Below the pieces are notes generated by a model that saw only the letters and a list, made by a program, of their open reading frames with translations, had not been told where the DNA came from and did not search any database. From JAOUEA01 sp963734685 (GTDB lineage Bacteria > Actinomycetota > UBA4738 > HRBIN12), in contig CAVTIC010000001.1 of NCBI GenBank assembly GCA_963734685.1, positions 1,054,001 to 1,118,000 on the forward strand: DNA of 64,000 bases, given 5' to 3'. The position numbers and the translations under genes were made by a program. Positions 1-9,561 of the stretch are shown piece by piece (position 1 is the first letter of the stretch; each line of letters begins with the position of its first letter).

Positions 1-1
1 C

Positions 2-631
2 CTCGATCTGATCCAGGAGGGGAACATCGGACTGATGCGCGCGGTCGAGCTGTTCGACTGGCGCCGCGGATTCAAGTTCTCGACCTACGCCACGTGGTGG
101 ATCCGCCAGGGCATCACCCGCGCGATCGCCGATCGCTCGCGGTCGATCCGCCTGCCGGTACACATCCACGACCGGCTGCGCAAGCTGAACCGCACGCGGT
201 TCCAGTTCGCCCAGTCGATGGGTCGCGAGCCCTCGCGTGAGGAGCTCGCGAAGGCGCTCGACACCACGGTCGAGGAGATCGACGACCTCACCGAGATGGG
301 TCGCCGTGAGCCGCTGTCGTTGCAGTCGCCCGTGGGCGAGGACACCGAGCTCGGTGACCTGATCGAGGAGGTCGACTCCGACGCCGCGTTCAACGAGGTC
401 GAGGACGCCCTGCTCCGCGAGGAGATCGGCGGCGCCGTCGACCGCGTGCTCGACGAGCGCGAGCGTCACGTGGTGGCACTCCGCTACGGGCTCGAGAACG
501 GCCAGCCGCTCAGCCTGCGCGAGACCGGCAAGGTGCTCGGTCTCAGTGGCGAGCGCGTTCGCCTGATCGAGCGCGAGGCGCTGCGGAAGCTGCGCGACTC
601 GAACCTGATCAACGCGGTAGCGCTCGGCTGA
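2..631 (+). CDS. RNA polymerase sigma factor, sigma-70 group 1/2 (5' end cut off)
   Basis: This is the C-terminal part of a housekeeping-type sigma factor, which directs RNA polymerase to promoters. The reading frame is open from base 2, so the gene begins outside the window. Visible in order are the end of region 2.1-2.2 (DLIQEGNIGLMRAVE), the region 2.3-2.4 promoter-melting and -10 recognition helix (FKFSTYATWWIRQ), region 3, and region 4 with a helix-turn-helix (LSLRETGKVLGLSGERVR) for -35 contact. ECF factors lack region 3, so this belongs to group 1 or 2. The missing N terminus prevents a choice between the principal sigma (SigA/RpoD) and a stationary or stress paralogue. A strong hairpin follows the stop codon. 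Confidence 0.95.
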   Translation, partial: LDLIQEGNIGLMRAVELFDWRRGFKFSTYATWWIRQGITRAIADRSRSIRLPVHIHDRLRKLNRTRFQFAQSMGREPSREELAKALDTTVEEIDDLTEMGRREPLSLQSPVGEDTELGDLIEEVDSDAAFNEVEDALLREEIGGAVDRVLDERERHVVALRYGLENGQPLSLRETGKVLGLSGERVRLIEREALRKLRDSNLINAVALG

Positions 632-654
632 GTCGAGCCCGACGATGAGCTATC

Positions 655-681
655 GAGGCCGGGGGCGACGCCCCCGGCCTC
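655..681 (+). terminator. Hairpin after sigma factor gene
   Basis: Two perfectly complementary 12-base arms (655-666 and 670-681) enclose a three-base loop. The hairpin lies 24 bases after the sigma factor stop and is not followed by a long T run, so termination may be T-tract independent, as is common in high-GC actinobacteria. Confidence 0.8.
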
Positions 682-783
682 GGTCGTTCCGGGTAGGTAC
701 GACCACCCGTTTCCGGGCGTTCAGGAGCCGTTTCGTGGTGCCGATATCGGGGGTGCGCCACCGTCGGCGCGAACGGAGTGCCC

Positions 784-1770
784 ATGACGATGACGTCCCC
801 CCGCGACGCCGACCAGAGCCAGAACGACGAGCTCTGGGCGTTGCTGCGCGCGACGGAGCGGCGCGCCTTCGAGGCGGAGGCGAAGTACGACGCCCTCATG
901 GCACAGCTTCCGGCCGCGATCTACGTGTACTCCCCGGAGCTCGACGGACCGACGCTGCACATGAGCCCGTTCATCGAGGAGATCCTGGGTGTCCCCGCCT
1001 CGGCGTTCTACGGCGACGACGATATCTGGGACGAGCTGATCCACCCCGACGATCGCGAGCGGGCACGGATCGACTACGAGTCGTACCTGCGCACCGGCCG
1101 CCCCGAAGCGGGCGAGTACCGCTACGTCCGCCCCGACGGTCGAATCGTCTGGGTGCACGATCGCTCGACCCTGTTGCGTGATCCCGACGGCGAACCGCTC
1201 TTCATCCAGGGGGTGCTGCACGACATCACGTCGACCAAGGAAGCCGAGCTCCGCATGCATCACCTGGCACACCACGATGTGCTCACCGGTCTGCCGAACC
1301 GGGCCATGTTCGAGGAACATCTGGAGCTGGCGGTTGCGCGGGCTCGACGGCAGGGGTCCGCGGTCGCGGTGCTGTTCACCGACCTCGATGGCTTCAAGAC
1401 GGTCAACGATGAGCTCGGTCATGCGGCGGGCGACGAGATGCTGGTGGAGATAGCGGCCCGCATGGCTCATGCGACACGCGACACCGACCTGGTGGCCCGG
1501 TTCGGGGGAGACGAGTTCCTCGTGCTCCTGGCCGACCTCGACGACGCCCCCGGCGCCGCGGAGGCCGTGGTGCGAGCCGTCGCCGATCGCATCGCCGGCC
1601 ACGTGGGGCGACCGTTCCGTCTGCGTGATCGTACGATCGAGTCGAGCATCAGCGTGGGGGCCTGCCTGTTCCCGCACGAGGCGTCGGACGGCGACAACTT
1701 GATGCGTCTGGCGGACGCAGCGATGTATGACCAGAAGCGACTCGGTCGCAGCACCAGGCTGGTCAGCTGA
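784..1770 (+). CDS. PAS-GGDEF diguanylate cyclase
   Basis: Predicted to make cyclic di-GMP from two GTP. Residues about 32-155 form a PAS sensor domain and 165-328 a GGDEF domain. The active-site GGDEF is at 241-245, and an inhibitory-site RxxD (RDTD, 232-235) sits exactly five residues ahead of it, so product feedback inhibition looks intact. There is no membrane segment and no EAL domain, so it is a soluble synthase with a ligand- or redox-sensing PAS domain. The ATG at 784 is chosen because GGAG at 775-778 is spaced five bases from it. A GTG at 778 overlaps that ribosome site and an ATG at 790 is also possible. Confidence 0.93.
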   Translation: MTMTSPRDADQSQNDELWALLRATERRAFEAEAKYDALMAQLPAAIYVYSPELDGPTLHMSPFIEEILGVPASAFYGDDDIWDELIHPDDRERARIDYESYLRTGRPEAGEYRYVRPDGRIVWVHDRSTLLRDPDGEPLFIQGVLHDITSTKEAELRMHHLAHHDVLTGLPNRAMFEEHLELAVARARRQGSAVAVLFTDLDGFKTVNDELGHAAGDEMLVEIAARMAHATRDTDLVARFGGDEFLVLLADLDDAPGAAEAVVRAVADRIAGHVGRPFRLRDRTIESSISVGACLFPHEASDGDNLMRLADAAMYDQKRLGRSTRLVS

Positions 1771-1794
1771 CCGTCGCGAGCACCCGCGCGTAGC

Positions 1795-3489
1795 ATGGCG
1801 ACCGTGGAGCCCCACGAGACGATCGAGCTGATCCGGCGCTCGGTGATCGGCGAGGACGAAGCGATCGCGACGCCGTTCGGGCTGCGGCGCGTGACCTACG
1901 CCGACTACACCGCGTCGGGGCGTTCCCTCTCGTTCATCGAAGACTTCGTCCGAGGCACGGTGCTGCCCCTGTACGCCAACACCCATACGGAATCGAGCGG
2001 CACCGGACTGCAGACGACAAGGTTCCGCGAGGACGCGCGTCGCATCATCCGTGATGCCTGCGGGGCCAACGAGGACGATCATGCGGTCGTCTTCTGTGGC
2101 AGCGGGTCGACCGGCGCGATCGCCAAGTTGATCGACTGCCTGCAGCTGCGGCTTCTCGCCGACCTGGACGACCGGTACAAACTGCTCGAGCGCATCCCGG
2201 CCGCCGAGCGGCCCGTGGTGTTCATCGGTCCGTACGAGCACCATTCCAACGAGCTGCCATGGCGGGAATCGATCGCCGACCTCGTGACCGTGCCCGAGGA
2301 CCGCGATGGGCGCATCGACCTCGAGGCGCTGGAACGGTCCCTGGTCGAGCATGAAGCTCGTCCGCTGAAGATCGGCAGCTTCTCGGCCGCGTCGAACGTC
2401 ACCGGGATCCTGTCCGACGTGCGAGCGATCTCGGCGCTGCTGCACCGCCACGGAGCGCTGTCGTGCTGGGATTTCGCCGCCGCGGCACCCTACGTCGGGA
2501 TCGAGATGGCCCCGCCGGGCGACGGTGCCGATGACCTCGACGCCGTCTTCCTCTCGCCCCACAAGTTCGTCGGCGGGCCCGGCACACCCGGCGTGCTCGT
2601 GGCGCGCCGCGCCCTGTTCCACAACCGTGTGCCGAGCGTGCCCGGCGGGGGCACGGTGGCCTACGTCAACCCGACCGAGCACGTCTACCTCGGCGAGATC
2701 GAGCATCGCGAGGAGGGTGGCACCCCGGCGATCGTCGAGTCGATCCGCGCGGGGCTGGTGTTCCAGCTCAAGCAGGCGGTGGGCGTCGAGGCGATCCGGG
2801 AGCGCGAGGAGTCGTTCACCCACCGGGCGATGCATCGATGGTCGGAGAACCCCGCCATCGAGATCCTGGGCAGTCACGACCTTCCTCGGCTCTCGATCGT
2901 GTCGTTCGTGGTGCGCCACGACGGCCGGTACCTGCATCACAACTTCGTCGTGGCCGTGCTGAACGACCTGTTCGGGATCCAGGCGCGGGGAGGCTGCTCA
3001 TGTGCCGGTCCGTACGGGCACAGGCTGCTCGGCATCGACCTCGACACCTCGCACGAGTTCGAGCGCCAGATCGCGAACGGATGCGAGGGCATCAAGCCGG
3101 GGTGGGTGCGCGTGAACTTCAACTACTTCATCAGCGAGAAGGTGTTCGGCTACGTGCTCGATGCCGTGGACCTGGTGGCGACCGAGGGGTGGCGCCTGCT
3201 GCCCCGCTACCGGTTCGAGCCGACGAGCGGGATGTGGCGACACGCCGACGGGCAACCCGAGCCGCCGATGACGCTCGATGACGTGCGGTACCACGATGGC
3301 GCGATGCGGTTCACGGGACATCGCCACCGGGCCCCCGAGTCGGCGCTGGCAGGCTACCTCGAGGAAGCGCGTGCGGTGCTCGGCGAACCGCCGCCACCGA
3401 TCGACCGCGCCGCGCACGTGGAAGGGGGGGCCGACTTCGAGCACCTTCGGTGGTTCTGGCTGCCCGAGGAGATCGCCGCCCGCGTGTGA
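1795..3489 (+). CDS. Class V aminotransferase / cysteine desulfurase-like PLP enzyme
   Basis: A PLP-dependent fold-type I enzyme of the class V aminotransferase family (564 residues, about 150 longer than usual because of a C-terminal extension). The PLP lysine is K257 in SPHK, and the cofactor-binding Asp is D226 in SCWDFAAAAP. A GGCSCAGPYGH segment (C401 and C403) lies where cysteine desulfurases keep their catalytic cysteine, although the surrounding loop differs from SufS or IscS. Substrate is not known: desulfurase, lyase and aminotransferase activities are all possible. The gene starts 24 bases after the diguanylate cyclase. It converges on the acyltransferase gene, with 13 bases between the two stops. 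Confidence 0.85.
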   Translation: MATVEPHETIELIRRSVIGEDEAIATPFGLRRVTYADYTASGRSLSFIEDFVRGTVLPLYANTHTESSGTGLQTTRFREDARRIIRDACGANEDDHAVVFCGSGSTGAIAKLIDCLQLRLLADLDDRYKLLERIPAAERPVVFIGPYEHHSNELPWRESIADLVTVPEDRDGRIDLEALERSLVEHEARPLKIGSFSAASNVTGILSDVRAISALLHRHGALSCWDFAAAAPYVGIEMAPPGDGADDLDAVFLSPHKFVGGPGTPGVLVARRALFHNRVPSVPGGGTVAYVNPTEHVYLGEIEHREEGGTPAIVESIRAGLVFQLKQAVGVEAIREREESFTHRAMHRWSENPAIEILGSHDLPRLSIVSFVVRHDGRYLHHNFVVAVLNDLFGIQARGGCSCAGPYGHRLLGIDLDTSHEFERQIANGCEGIKPGWVRVNFNYFISEKVFGYVLDAVDLVATEGWRLLPRYRFEPTSGMWRHADGQPEPPMTLDDVRYHDGAMRFTGHRHRAPESALAGYLEEARAVLGEPPPPIDRAAHVEGGADFEHLRWFWLPEEIAARV

Positions 3490-3502
3490 ACCGTGCGCAG
3501 GA

Positions 3503-4150
3503 TCACGCCGGATCGCCTGCCAGCGTGCGGGCGCGTGAGACCACCGCCTCGAGCCCGGCCCGGTAGCGCTCCCGGAACGCCGACGGGGACTCGCCTGGGT
3601 GGGCCGAGATCGCGTCGCCGTAGACGAGCGCCATCGTGTGGCGTCGCAGCAAGGAGTGACGGTCGAGCCCGGCGCGCGGCCACACCTCCTGCGTGCCCCA
3701 GATGCCGACGGGCACCACCGGCGCTCCCGAGGGGATCGCGACACGCGTGAGCCCGGAGCGGATGCGCTGCAGTCCCTCGGCAGCGTCGTCGTGCACCCGC
3801 CCCTCGGGGAAGATGCCCACGCAGGAGCCGGTGCGAGCCGCCTCGACGGCTTCGTCGAGGGCTCCGGTGTCGCCGGCGCCGCGACGGATCGGGATCTGCC
3901 TCGCCTGCCGCAGGATCCATCCGATCGGCCCGTGGAAGACCTCTGCGGCGATCAGGTTGCGGGTGGCTCGCCGTCGGTGGGTGCCGGTCACCGCCGAGAC
4001 AGCGGGTCCGTCGAGCACGCTCAGGTGGTTCGGCGCGAGCACGAGGGCCCCGGCGCGCGGCACGTGGTCGATGCCCTCGATCCGAAGCCGGAACACCAGC
4101 GACATGATCGCGCGGACGAGCGGGGCTCCGATCGTCCAGATCCAGTTCAT
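3503..4150 (-). CDS. 1-acyl-sn-glycerol-3-phosphate acyltransferase (PlsC-like)
   Basis: A membrane-associated acyltransferase of 215 residues, of the family that adds an acyl chain to lysophosphatidate in phospholipid synthesis. The catalytic HX4D motif is H42-D47 in NHLSVLD, and the glycerol-phosphate-binding motif FPEGR is at 114-118. The N terminus is amphipathic or hydrophobic (WIWTIGAPLVRAIM). It lies directly after the alcohol dehydrogenase gene. The ATG at 4150 is used here. An in-frame GTG at 4186 overlaps the dehydrogenase stop as GTGA and would add 12 residues; neither start has a clear ribosome site. Actual acyl acceptor is not determined. Confidence 0.88.
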   Translation of the reverse strand: MNWIWTIGAPLVRAIMSLVFRLRIEGIDHVPRAGALVLAPNHLSVLDGPAVSAVTGTHRRRATRNLIAAEVFHGPIGWILRQARQIPIRRGAGDTGALDEAVEAARTGSCVGIFPEGRVHDDAAEGLQRIRSGLTRVAIPSGAPVVPVGIWGTQEVWPRAGLDRHSLLRRHTMALVYGDAISAHPGESPSAFRERYRAGLEAVVSRARTLAGDPA

Positions 4151-4182
4151 CTCGCGTGCGTCGGTGCGCGCATCCGGGCCGT

Positions 4183-5307
4183 TCACGTGAGCGGATCCAC
4201 GCCCGGGAAGACCACGACCGACCGGATCACCTGGCCGGCGAGCATCGCCCGGACGGCCTCGGCCAGATCGACGTCGCTGAGCGAGATCTCGCGCGTGACC
4301 ATGCCGTCGAGGTCGAGCGAGCCGTCGATCGCCCAGCGCGCCATCTCGGGGAAGTCCTCGGAGGGGATCGGGTCGCCACCGTCGGTGACGAGCAGGTTCA
4401 CCTTGTGGGGGTAGGCAGCCCGGTCGGAGCCGTTCCACGGGAGGGTGATCTCGCTCGGCACGGGCGGAACGCCGATCGCGACGGCGGTGCCGGCGAACCC
4501 CAGCATCTCCACGGCCTGCCGAACGCACTCGGGGCGACCGACGGCCTCGAACGCGACGTCGACACCCTCGCCACCTGTCAGCGCCCGGACCGCCTCGACC
4601 GGGTCGCCGGCGCTCGCGTCGACGACGTCGGTGGCGCCGAACCCGACGGCCCACTCCAGCTTCGCCGGCACGACGTCGACCGCGATCAGCCTCGCCGCGC
4701 CGGCGACCCTCGCGCCCTGCAGCGCCGCCAGGCCGATGCCGCCCAGGCCGATCACGGCGATGTGCGCACCCGGCCAGACCTTCGCGGTCTGGGTCGCCGC
4801 CCCGACCCCGGTCGAGACCCCGCACCCGAGCAGGCAGGCCCGCGAGAGCGCGAGGCCGTCGGGCATCGGCACCACCTGCGGCTCGGTCACCACCGTGTGC
4901 GTGGCCAACGTGCCGCACTGCAACACGCCGGTCAGCACCCGGCCGTCGCTCGCTCGGCGCACGCGTGGCGGCTGCTGCAGCTCGTGTCCGCACCGGCGGG
5001 GCGCGCCACGCAGGCACTGGCGGCACCGGCCGCAGGGCACGGCCCAAGCGAGGACGACCCGGTCACCGGGCGTCACCGTGGTCACTCCTTGTCCGACGGC
5101 CTCGACCACGCCCGCTCCCTCGTGTCCGAGCATCATCGGCCACGGAGCGCCCCAGTTCCCGTGCTCGATCGCCCAGACGTCGCTGTGACAGACGCCGCTG
5201 GCAGCGATGCCGACGAGCACCTCGCCCGGACCGGGATCGTCGATCGCGATCGGCACGACGTGGACCGCGTCGCCCTGTCGTTCGACGACGGCGCCGAGAC
5301 CGTCCAT
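4183..5307 (-). CDS. Zinc-dependent alcohol dehydrogenase (MDR family)
   Basis: A medium-chain NAD(P)-dependent alcohol dehydrogenase, 374 residues. Catalytic zinc ligands are C40 (GVCHSD), H62 with E63 (GHEGAG) and probably C162 (GCGVSTG). The structural zinc site has four cysteines at C92, C95, C98 and C106. A Rossmann GLGGIG motif is at 187-192. The layout resembles class III (formaldehyde/mycothiol-dependent) and long-chain alcohol enzymes, but the substrate cannot be assigned. It is first in a two-gene unit with the acyltransferase and is divergent from the M20 peptidase, with about 50 bases between the two starts. Confidence 0.93.
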   Translation of the reverse strand: MDGLGAVVERQGDAVHVVPIAIDDPGPGEVLVGIAASGVCHSDVWAIEHGNWGAPWPMMLGHEGAGVVEAVGQGVTTVTPGDRVVLAWAVPCGRCRQCLRGAPRRCGHELQQPPRVRRASDGRVLTGVLQCGTLATHTVVTEPQVVPMPDGLALSRACLLGCGVSTGVGAATQTAKVWPGAHIAVIGLGGIGLAALQGARVAGAARLIAVDVVPAKLEWAVGFGATDVVDASAGDPVEAVRALTGGEGVDVAFEAVGRPECVRQAVEMLGFAGTAVAIGVPPVPSEITLPWNGSDRAAYPHKVNLLVTDGGDPIPSEDFPEMARWAIDGSLDLDGMVTREISLSDVDLAEAVRAMLAGQVIRSVVVFPGVDPLT

Positions 5308-5357
5308 GGTCGATCCTCTCCTCCTCGTCCCGAGGCGGCCATGCTAGCGTCAGCCGT

Positions 5358-6518
5358 ATGGACCTCCAGGCGCTGCATGCGCTCGCGGCCGAACGCTACG
5401 ACGCCTTCGTGGCCGAGCTCGAACAGATGGTCGACGTCGATTGCGGCTCGTACACGCCGGCCGGCGTGAACACGATCGCGGACCTGTGTGAGGCGCGCAT
5501 GCGCGAGCACGGGTGGAAGGTCGACCGCCGCCCGCATACCCCGGTGGGGGCCGAACCACAGCTCGGCGACCTCGTGATCGGCACGCTCGAGGGATCCGGT
5601 GGGCCGAACATCATGCTGGTGGGGCACATGGACACCGTCTTCGACGAGGGAACGGTCGCCGAGCGGCCGTTCCGCATCGAGGGTGACATCGCGCGCGGAC
5701 CGGGCGTGTCCGACATGAAGGGCGGGTTGCTCACCGGGTTCCATGCGGTCGAGGCGATCCAGCGAGCCGGGTTCGACGGGTTCGGTCGTATCACGTACGT
5801 CTGCAACCCCGACGAGGAGATCGGCTCGCCCTTTTCCGGACCGGTGATCGGTGCGCTCGCGCCCGAGCACGACGCCGCCTTCGTGCTCGAGGGCGCGCGA
5901 GCCAACGGCGACATCGTGAGCGCGCGCAAAGGCATCACGGACTACACGATCGGGTTCTCGGGTCGGGCAGCGCACGCGGGCGTCGAGCCCGAGAAGGGTG
6001 CGAACGCCGTGCTGGCGGCCGCCCACGCCACGATCGCGATGCAAGCGCTGAACGGACGGTGGCCCGCCGTGACCGTGAACGTGGGGGTCGTCCGCGGAGG
6101 CACGCGCACGAACGTGGTCGCCGAGCGCTGCGTGCTCCACGTCGACCTTCGCTCACCCGAGCTCGCGACCCTCGAAGCTGCGGAAGCCGAGATCGAACGC
6201 CTCTGCCGCGAGCACGGAGTGGCGGGTGTGGTCGCGAACGTGGACGGCAATGGGTGGCATCGTCCGATGGAGAAGAAGGAAGGGGGGGCCCGTCTCGCCG
6301 CGCTCGCGATCGAGGTCGCGTCGGAGCTCGGGTTCGAGCTCCGAGACGCCGCCACCGGCGGTGCGAGCGATGCCAACACGACGAGCGCCGCGGGCACCCC
6401 CACGATCGACGGGCTCGGCCCGATCGGTGGTGACGACCACGCCCCGGCCGAATGGCTCGATCTCACGAGCGTGGTGCCGAGGGTGGCCCTGCTCGCGGGA
6501 CTGATCTCGAGGGTCTGA
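5358..6518 (+). CDS. M20 family metallopeptidase (carboxypeptidase G2-like)
   Basis: A di-zinc exopeptidase/amidohydrolase of 386 residues. Metal and catalytic residues are visible: H90 and D92 in GHMDTVF, bridging D119 in GVSDMKGG, and the E153-E154 pair in PDEEIGS. The dimerisation domain lies between, around the SGRAAHAG loop. Best family match is glutamate carboxypeptidase (CPG2) and related acetylornithine/succinyl-diaminopimelate deacylases. No signal peptide is seen, so it is probably cytoplasmic, unlike secreted CPG2. ATG at 5358 fits the conserved N terminus. The histidine kinase gene starts four bases after its stop, so the two are probably co-transcribed. Confidence 0.9.
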   Translation: MDLQALHALAAERYDAFVAELEQMVDVDCGSYTPAGVNTIADLCEARMREHGWKVDRRPHTPVGAEPQLGDLVIGTLEGSGGPNIMLVGHMDTVFDEGTVAERPFRIEGDIARGPGVSDMKGGLLTGFHAVEAIQRAGFDGFGRITYVCNPDEEIGSPFSGPVIGALAPEHDAAFVLEGARANGDIVSARKGITDYTIGFSGRAAHAGVEPEKGANAVLAAAHATIAMQALNGRWPAVTVNVGVVRGGTRTNVVAERCVLHVDLRSPELATLEAAEAEIERLCREHGVAGVVANVDGNGWHRPMEKKEGGARLAALAIEVASELGFELRDAATGGASDANTTSAAGTPTIDGLGPIGGDDHAPAEWLDLTSVVPRVALLAGLISRV

Positions 6519-6522
6519 GGCT

Positions 6523-7638
6523 GTGCACGACGAGCGCGGGCGGCCCTTCGTCGAGGACTACCGTGAGCTCGTCGAAGGCATCCCCGCGATCCTGTACGTC
6601 GACCGGCCCGACGAGTACTCCACGAACTTCTACACGAGCCCGCAGGCCGAGTCTCTGCTCGGCTACACCCGGGAAGAGTGGGGCACCGACCAGGACCTGT
6701 GGCTGCGCATCATCCATCCCGACGACGTCGATGCGGTGAAGGCCGAGAACGAGCGATCGAACGCCGACGGGGAGCCCTTCCACGCGGAGTACCGCGTCGT
6801 GGCCAAGGACGGACGCATCGTGTGGATCCGCGACGACGCCCTGCTCGTCCGTGACGAGCAGGGCCTGCCTCGGTACTGGCGGGGCATCATGCTCGACGTC
6901 TCCGCCGAGAAGGAAGCCGAGGAGAAGCTCCGTTGGAGCCTCGACGTGCTGCGTCGCACGATCCAGCAGCGGCGCGAGCTCGCCCACCGCATCGAGACGG
7001 CTCAGGAAGTGGAACGCCGCCGGATCGCGGCCGACATCCACGACGACCCCGTGCAGGTGATGAGCGCGGTCGACGTGCGTCTCGCGATGCTCGCGGAGCA
7101 GCCCGAGACGATCACGACCGCGGCGCTCGCCGAACTGCAGACGACCGTTCGTCAATCCATCGAGAGGCTTCGCTCGCTCGTGTTCGAGCTGAGGCCCGCG
7201 GCGCTCGATCGTGAGGGGCTGATCCCGGCGATCGACCAGTACCTGGCGCACACGGCGAAGGAGACGGGGTGGTCGTACGAGATCGTCGACGAGCTGACCG
7301 GCGAGCCCGAATCCGAGCTGCGAGCGGCGCTCTACCGCACCGTGCAGGAAGCGGTGGCGAACGCGCGGAAGCACGCCGATGCCCACCGGGTCTCGGTGCG
7401 GGTGACGACGGCCGGCGACGGGGTGGCGATGAGGGTCGTCGACGATGGCAGGGGGTTCGACACCGATCGCATCGACACGCCGGAGCCAGGGCACCTGGGT
7501 CTGCCCACGATGATCGAGCGCGCCGAGCTCATCGGCGGCTGGTGCCGTGTCTCGAGCGTGGCCGAAGGGGGCACGACCGTGGAGTGCTGGCTGCCGTCCG
7601 GCGACGACCACCGATCGGACCGCCGAGAGGCGCCGTGA
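6523..7638 (+). CDS. PAS-domain sensor histidine kinase (NarL-type HisKA_3)
   Basis: A soluble 371-residue kinase. Residues about 15-130 form a PAS domain closely similar in layout to that of the diguanylate cyclase at 784. The HisKA_3 box carries the phospho-acceptor H173 in AADIHDDPVQ, and the C-terminal HATPase_c domain has the N box (ANARKHA) and G1 box (VDDGRGFD). No membrane segments are present, so the signal is intracellular. No response regulator adjoins it, making it an orphan, although the NarL-type regulator at 60585 is of the matching class. The start is GTG at 6523, right after the peptidase gene. Confidence 0.92.
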   Translation: MHDERGRPFVEDYRELVEGIPAILYVDRPDEYSTNFYTSPQAESLLGYTREEWGTDQDLWLRIIHPDDVDAVKAENERSNADGEPFHAEYRVVAKDGRIVWIRDDALLVRDEQGLPRYWRGIMLDVSAEKEAEEKLRWSLDVLRRTIQQRRELAHRIETAQEVERRRIAADIHDDPVQVMSAVDVRLAMLAEQPETITTAALAELQTTVRQSIERLRSLVFELRPAALDREGLIPAIDQYLAHTAKETGWSYEIVDELTGEPESELRAALYRTVQEAVANARKHADAHRVSVRVTTAGDGVAMRVVDDGRGFDTDRIDTPEPGHLGLPTMIERAELIGGWCRVSSVAEGGTTVECWLPSGDDHRSDRREAP

Positions 7639-7772
7639 GACGGCGACACGGCACGCGGAGGACCCGCCTGTACGCCCGTCGCCGGCCCTCAGGGGCATGA
7701 GCAGGCCGACGACCTCGAGACCGTGTTCGGCCGCGGGTCCGTGATCGCGATGCGCCGGGAGCTTCGAGCCCG

Positions 7773-9344
7773 CTAGTCGGGTTCGAGCGCCGGGGCGAGC
7801 GCGGGGGCGGCCTCGTTCGCCACCACGAACAGCTCGGTGTCGAACACCGTGCGGAACCGGTCGGCCACGCCGCGAGGACGCCAGCCGGGCGGCACTGGGG
7901 CCACCACCTCGAAGCCGCCGCGGAGCCAGTTGCACGAGATCGGGGCAGGCGCGCCCGGCGGGATGCGCCGGTTCAACTCGTCGGCGAGCGTGAGCGCGGT
8001 CGCGGCCCGAAGCACGGTCTGCCTGTCATCCTCCGGCACGAGCCGGCCGTAGGGACCGAGCCGTGTGTCGTCGTCCGCCTGGCGAAGGATCGCGGTGAGC
8101 GCGCCGAGGTCGGCGTGTGAGAACCCCGCCAGGTCGGCGGCGATCACGATGTTGGCGGCGTGCTCGAAGCGGTCGTAGTAGTCGATCGCGCGACCGATGT
8201 CGAGCAGGGTCGCGGCGTGGGCGAGCATCTCGCGGAGCCGAAGCGGCGCAACGGGCTCGAGCGCGGTGAGCAGGTCGGCCGCGAGCCCGGTTCGCCGCTC
8301 GGCCGCCCCCAGATCCCACGTGCGGAACCTGGCGGCGAGGGTCGCGACCGAGATCGCGCGCACCCACTCGGGCGAGGGAGCGCTGGAGCCGGTGGTCGCC
8401 AGGGCGAGCCCTTCGCGAAGGCCGCGGCTCGACACGACGACCTCCGACGCGCCGACGTGCTTCGCGATGCTCTGGATCACGAGCGCGCCGCCCACGATCG
8501 TGTCCGCCCGGTCGGGGTTCAGGCCGGGCATCTGCGCCCGGCGCTTCATGGTGCGGCCGACGAGATCGTCGATCAAGGCGGCGAGCCGCTTGTCGGTGAG
8601 CCGGTACCCGTGGAGCAGGGGCAGCGGGTACTCCGTGCGGCGAAGGTCGATCTTGGCGAGGTTCCGCACGGTGCCGCCGATGCCGACGAGCTGCTCGTCC
8701 TTGCCGATCTCGGTGATGCCTGCATCGGTCACGGACGACTTCACCGACTTGCGGAGGGCGCGCATCTCGTGTTCGTCCGGTGGATCCGAGGCCAGGAACC
8801 GGTCGCTCACGCGCAGCGAGCCCAGCGGGAGCGACCACGACCGCACGAGCCGCCGGTCGCGGAACGACGACACCTCGGCGCTGCCGCCGCCGACGTCGAA
8901 CGTGAACCCGCTCGTCACGGGCAGATCGTGCACGGCGCCGAAGAAGCCGAGCATCGCCTCGTGATCGCCGTCGATCGTCTGCAGTGGCACGCCCAGGCGG
9001 TGCGCGCGATCGACCAGCTCGTGTCCGTCGGTCGCGTCGCGCACCGCCGAGGTGGCGACGGCGATCATCTGGCGCGCTCCCGCCCCCTCGGCGACGGCGA
9101 GGAAGTCGCGCAGTGCCTCGACCGTCCGTTCGATCGCCTCGGGTCCGAGCTCGCCGGAGTCGCGCAGGTCACGGGCGAGCCGCAACGGGGCACGGGCGTC
9201 CTCGATCACATCGAGGTGCTCGCCCCGTCGCAAGCGGAACACGATCATGCGTCCGGAGTTGGAGCCGATGTCGACGACCGCGAACGGCCGGTCGTCGGGG
9301 GCGGGGTCGAACACCGCGTTCACGCCCAGATGCTCCCACACCAT
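7773..9344 (-). CDS. Ppx/GppA family exopolyphosphatase
   Basis: An enzyme of the Ppx/GppA family (523 residues), which hydrolyses inorganic polyphosphate or pppGpp. The ASKHA-fold phosphate-binding loops are seen as DIGSNSGRM (about 25-33) and DVGGGSAEV (about 150). A C-terminal HD-like helical domain (around LLDIGRAIDYYDR) makes it the long, GppA/Ppx2-type form. Which substrate is preferred cannot be read from sequence. The gene stands alone, with 134 bases to the histidine kinase on one side and 217 bases to the MFS gene, which is divergent, on the other. It starts at ATG 9344 with only a weak ribosome site. Confidence 0.9.
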   Translation of the reverse strand: MVWEHLGVNAVFDPAPDDRPFAVVDIGSNSGRMIVFRLRRGEHLDVIEDARAPLRLARDLRDSGELGPEAIERTVEALRDFLAVAEGAGARQMIAVATSAVRDATDGHELVDRAHRLGVPLQTIDGDHEAMLGFFGAVHDLPVTSGFTFDVGGGSAEVSSFRDRRLVRSWSLPLGSLRVSDRFLASDPPDEHEMRALRKSVKSSVTDAGITEIGKDEQLVGIGGTVRNLAKIDLRRTEYPLPLLHGYRLTDKRLAALIDDLVGRTMKRRAQMPGLNPDRADTIVGGALVIQSIAKHVGASEVVVSSRGLREGLALATTGSSAPSPEWVRAISVATLAARFRTWDLGAAERRTGLAADLLTALEPVAPLRLREMLAHAATLLDIGRAIDYYDRFEHAANIVIAADLAGFSHADLGALTAILRQADDDTRLGPYGRLVPEDDRQTVLRAATALTLADELNRRIPPGAPAPISCNWLRGGFEVVAPVPPGWRPRGVADRFRTVFDTELFVVANEAAPALAPALEPD

Positions 9345-9561
9345 GGTGTCGGCTCGGTGAACGGGAAGGAAGGCGGTTCGTTGACAGGCCCGGGCCGCTC
9401 CCCCAGACTTTCAGGCGCAGTTCCGGCCGCTCGCCTCGACCTCATGACCCGGCGAGGTTCCCACCCCGCGACTCCTGCGTCGCTCGACGGCGTTCGTTTC
9501 CCGCACCCCCAGCGACCACGAATGTCGTCGACACGTTCCGCACCCGTGAAAGGGAGACTCC

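Noticed and set aside
721..2940. Long minus-strand open frame (739 codons)
   Set aside because: It is antisense to the diguanylate cyclase and aminotransferase genes and shows only biased His/Arg/Gly-rich composition, a usual GC-rich shadow.
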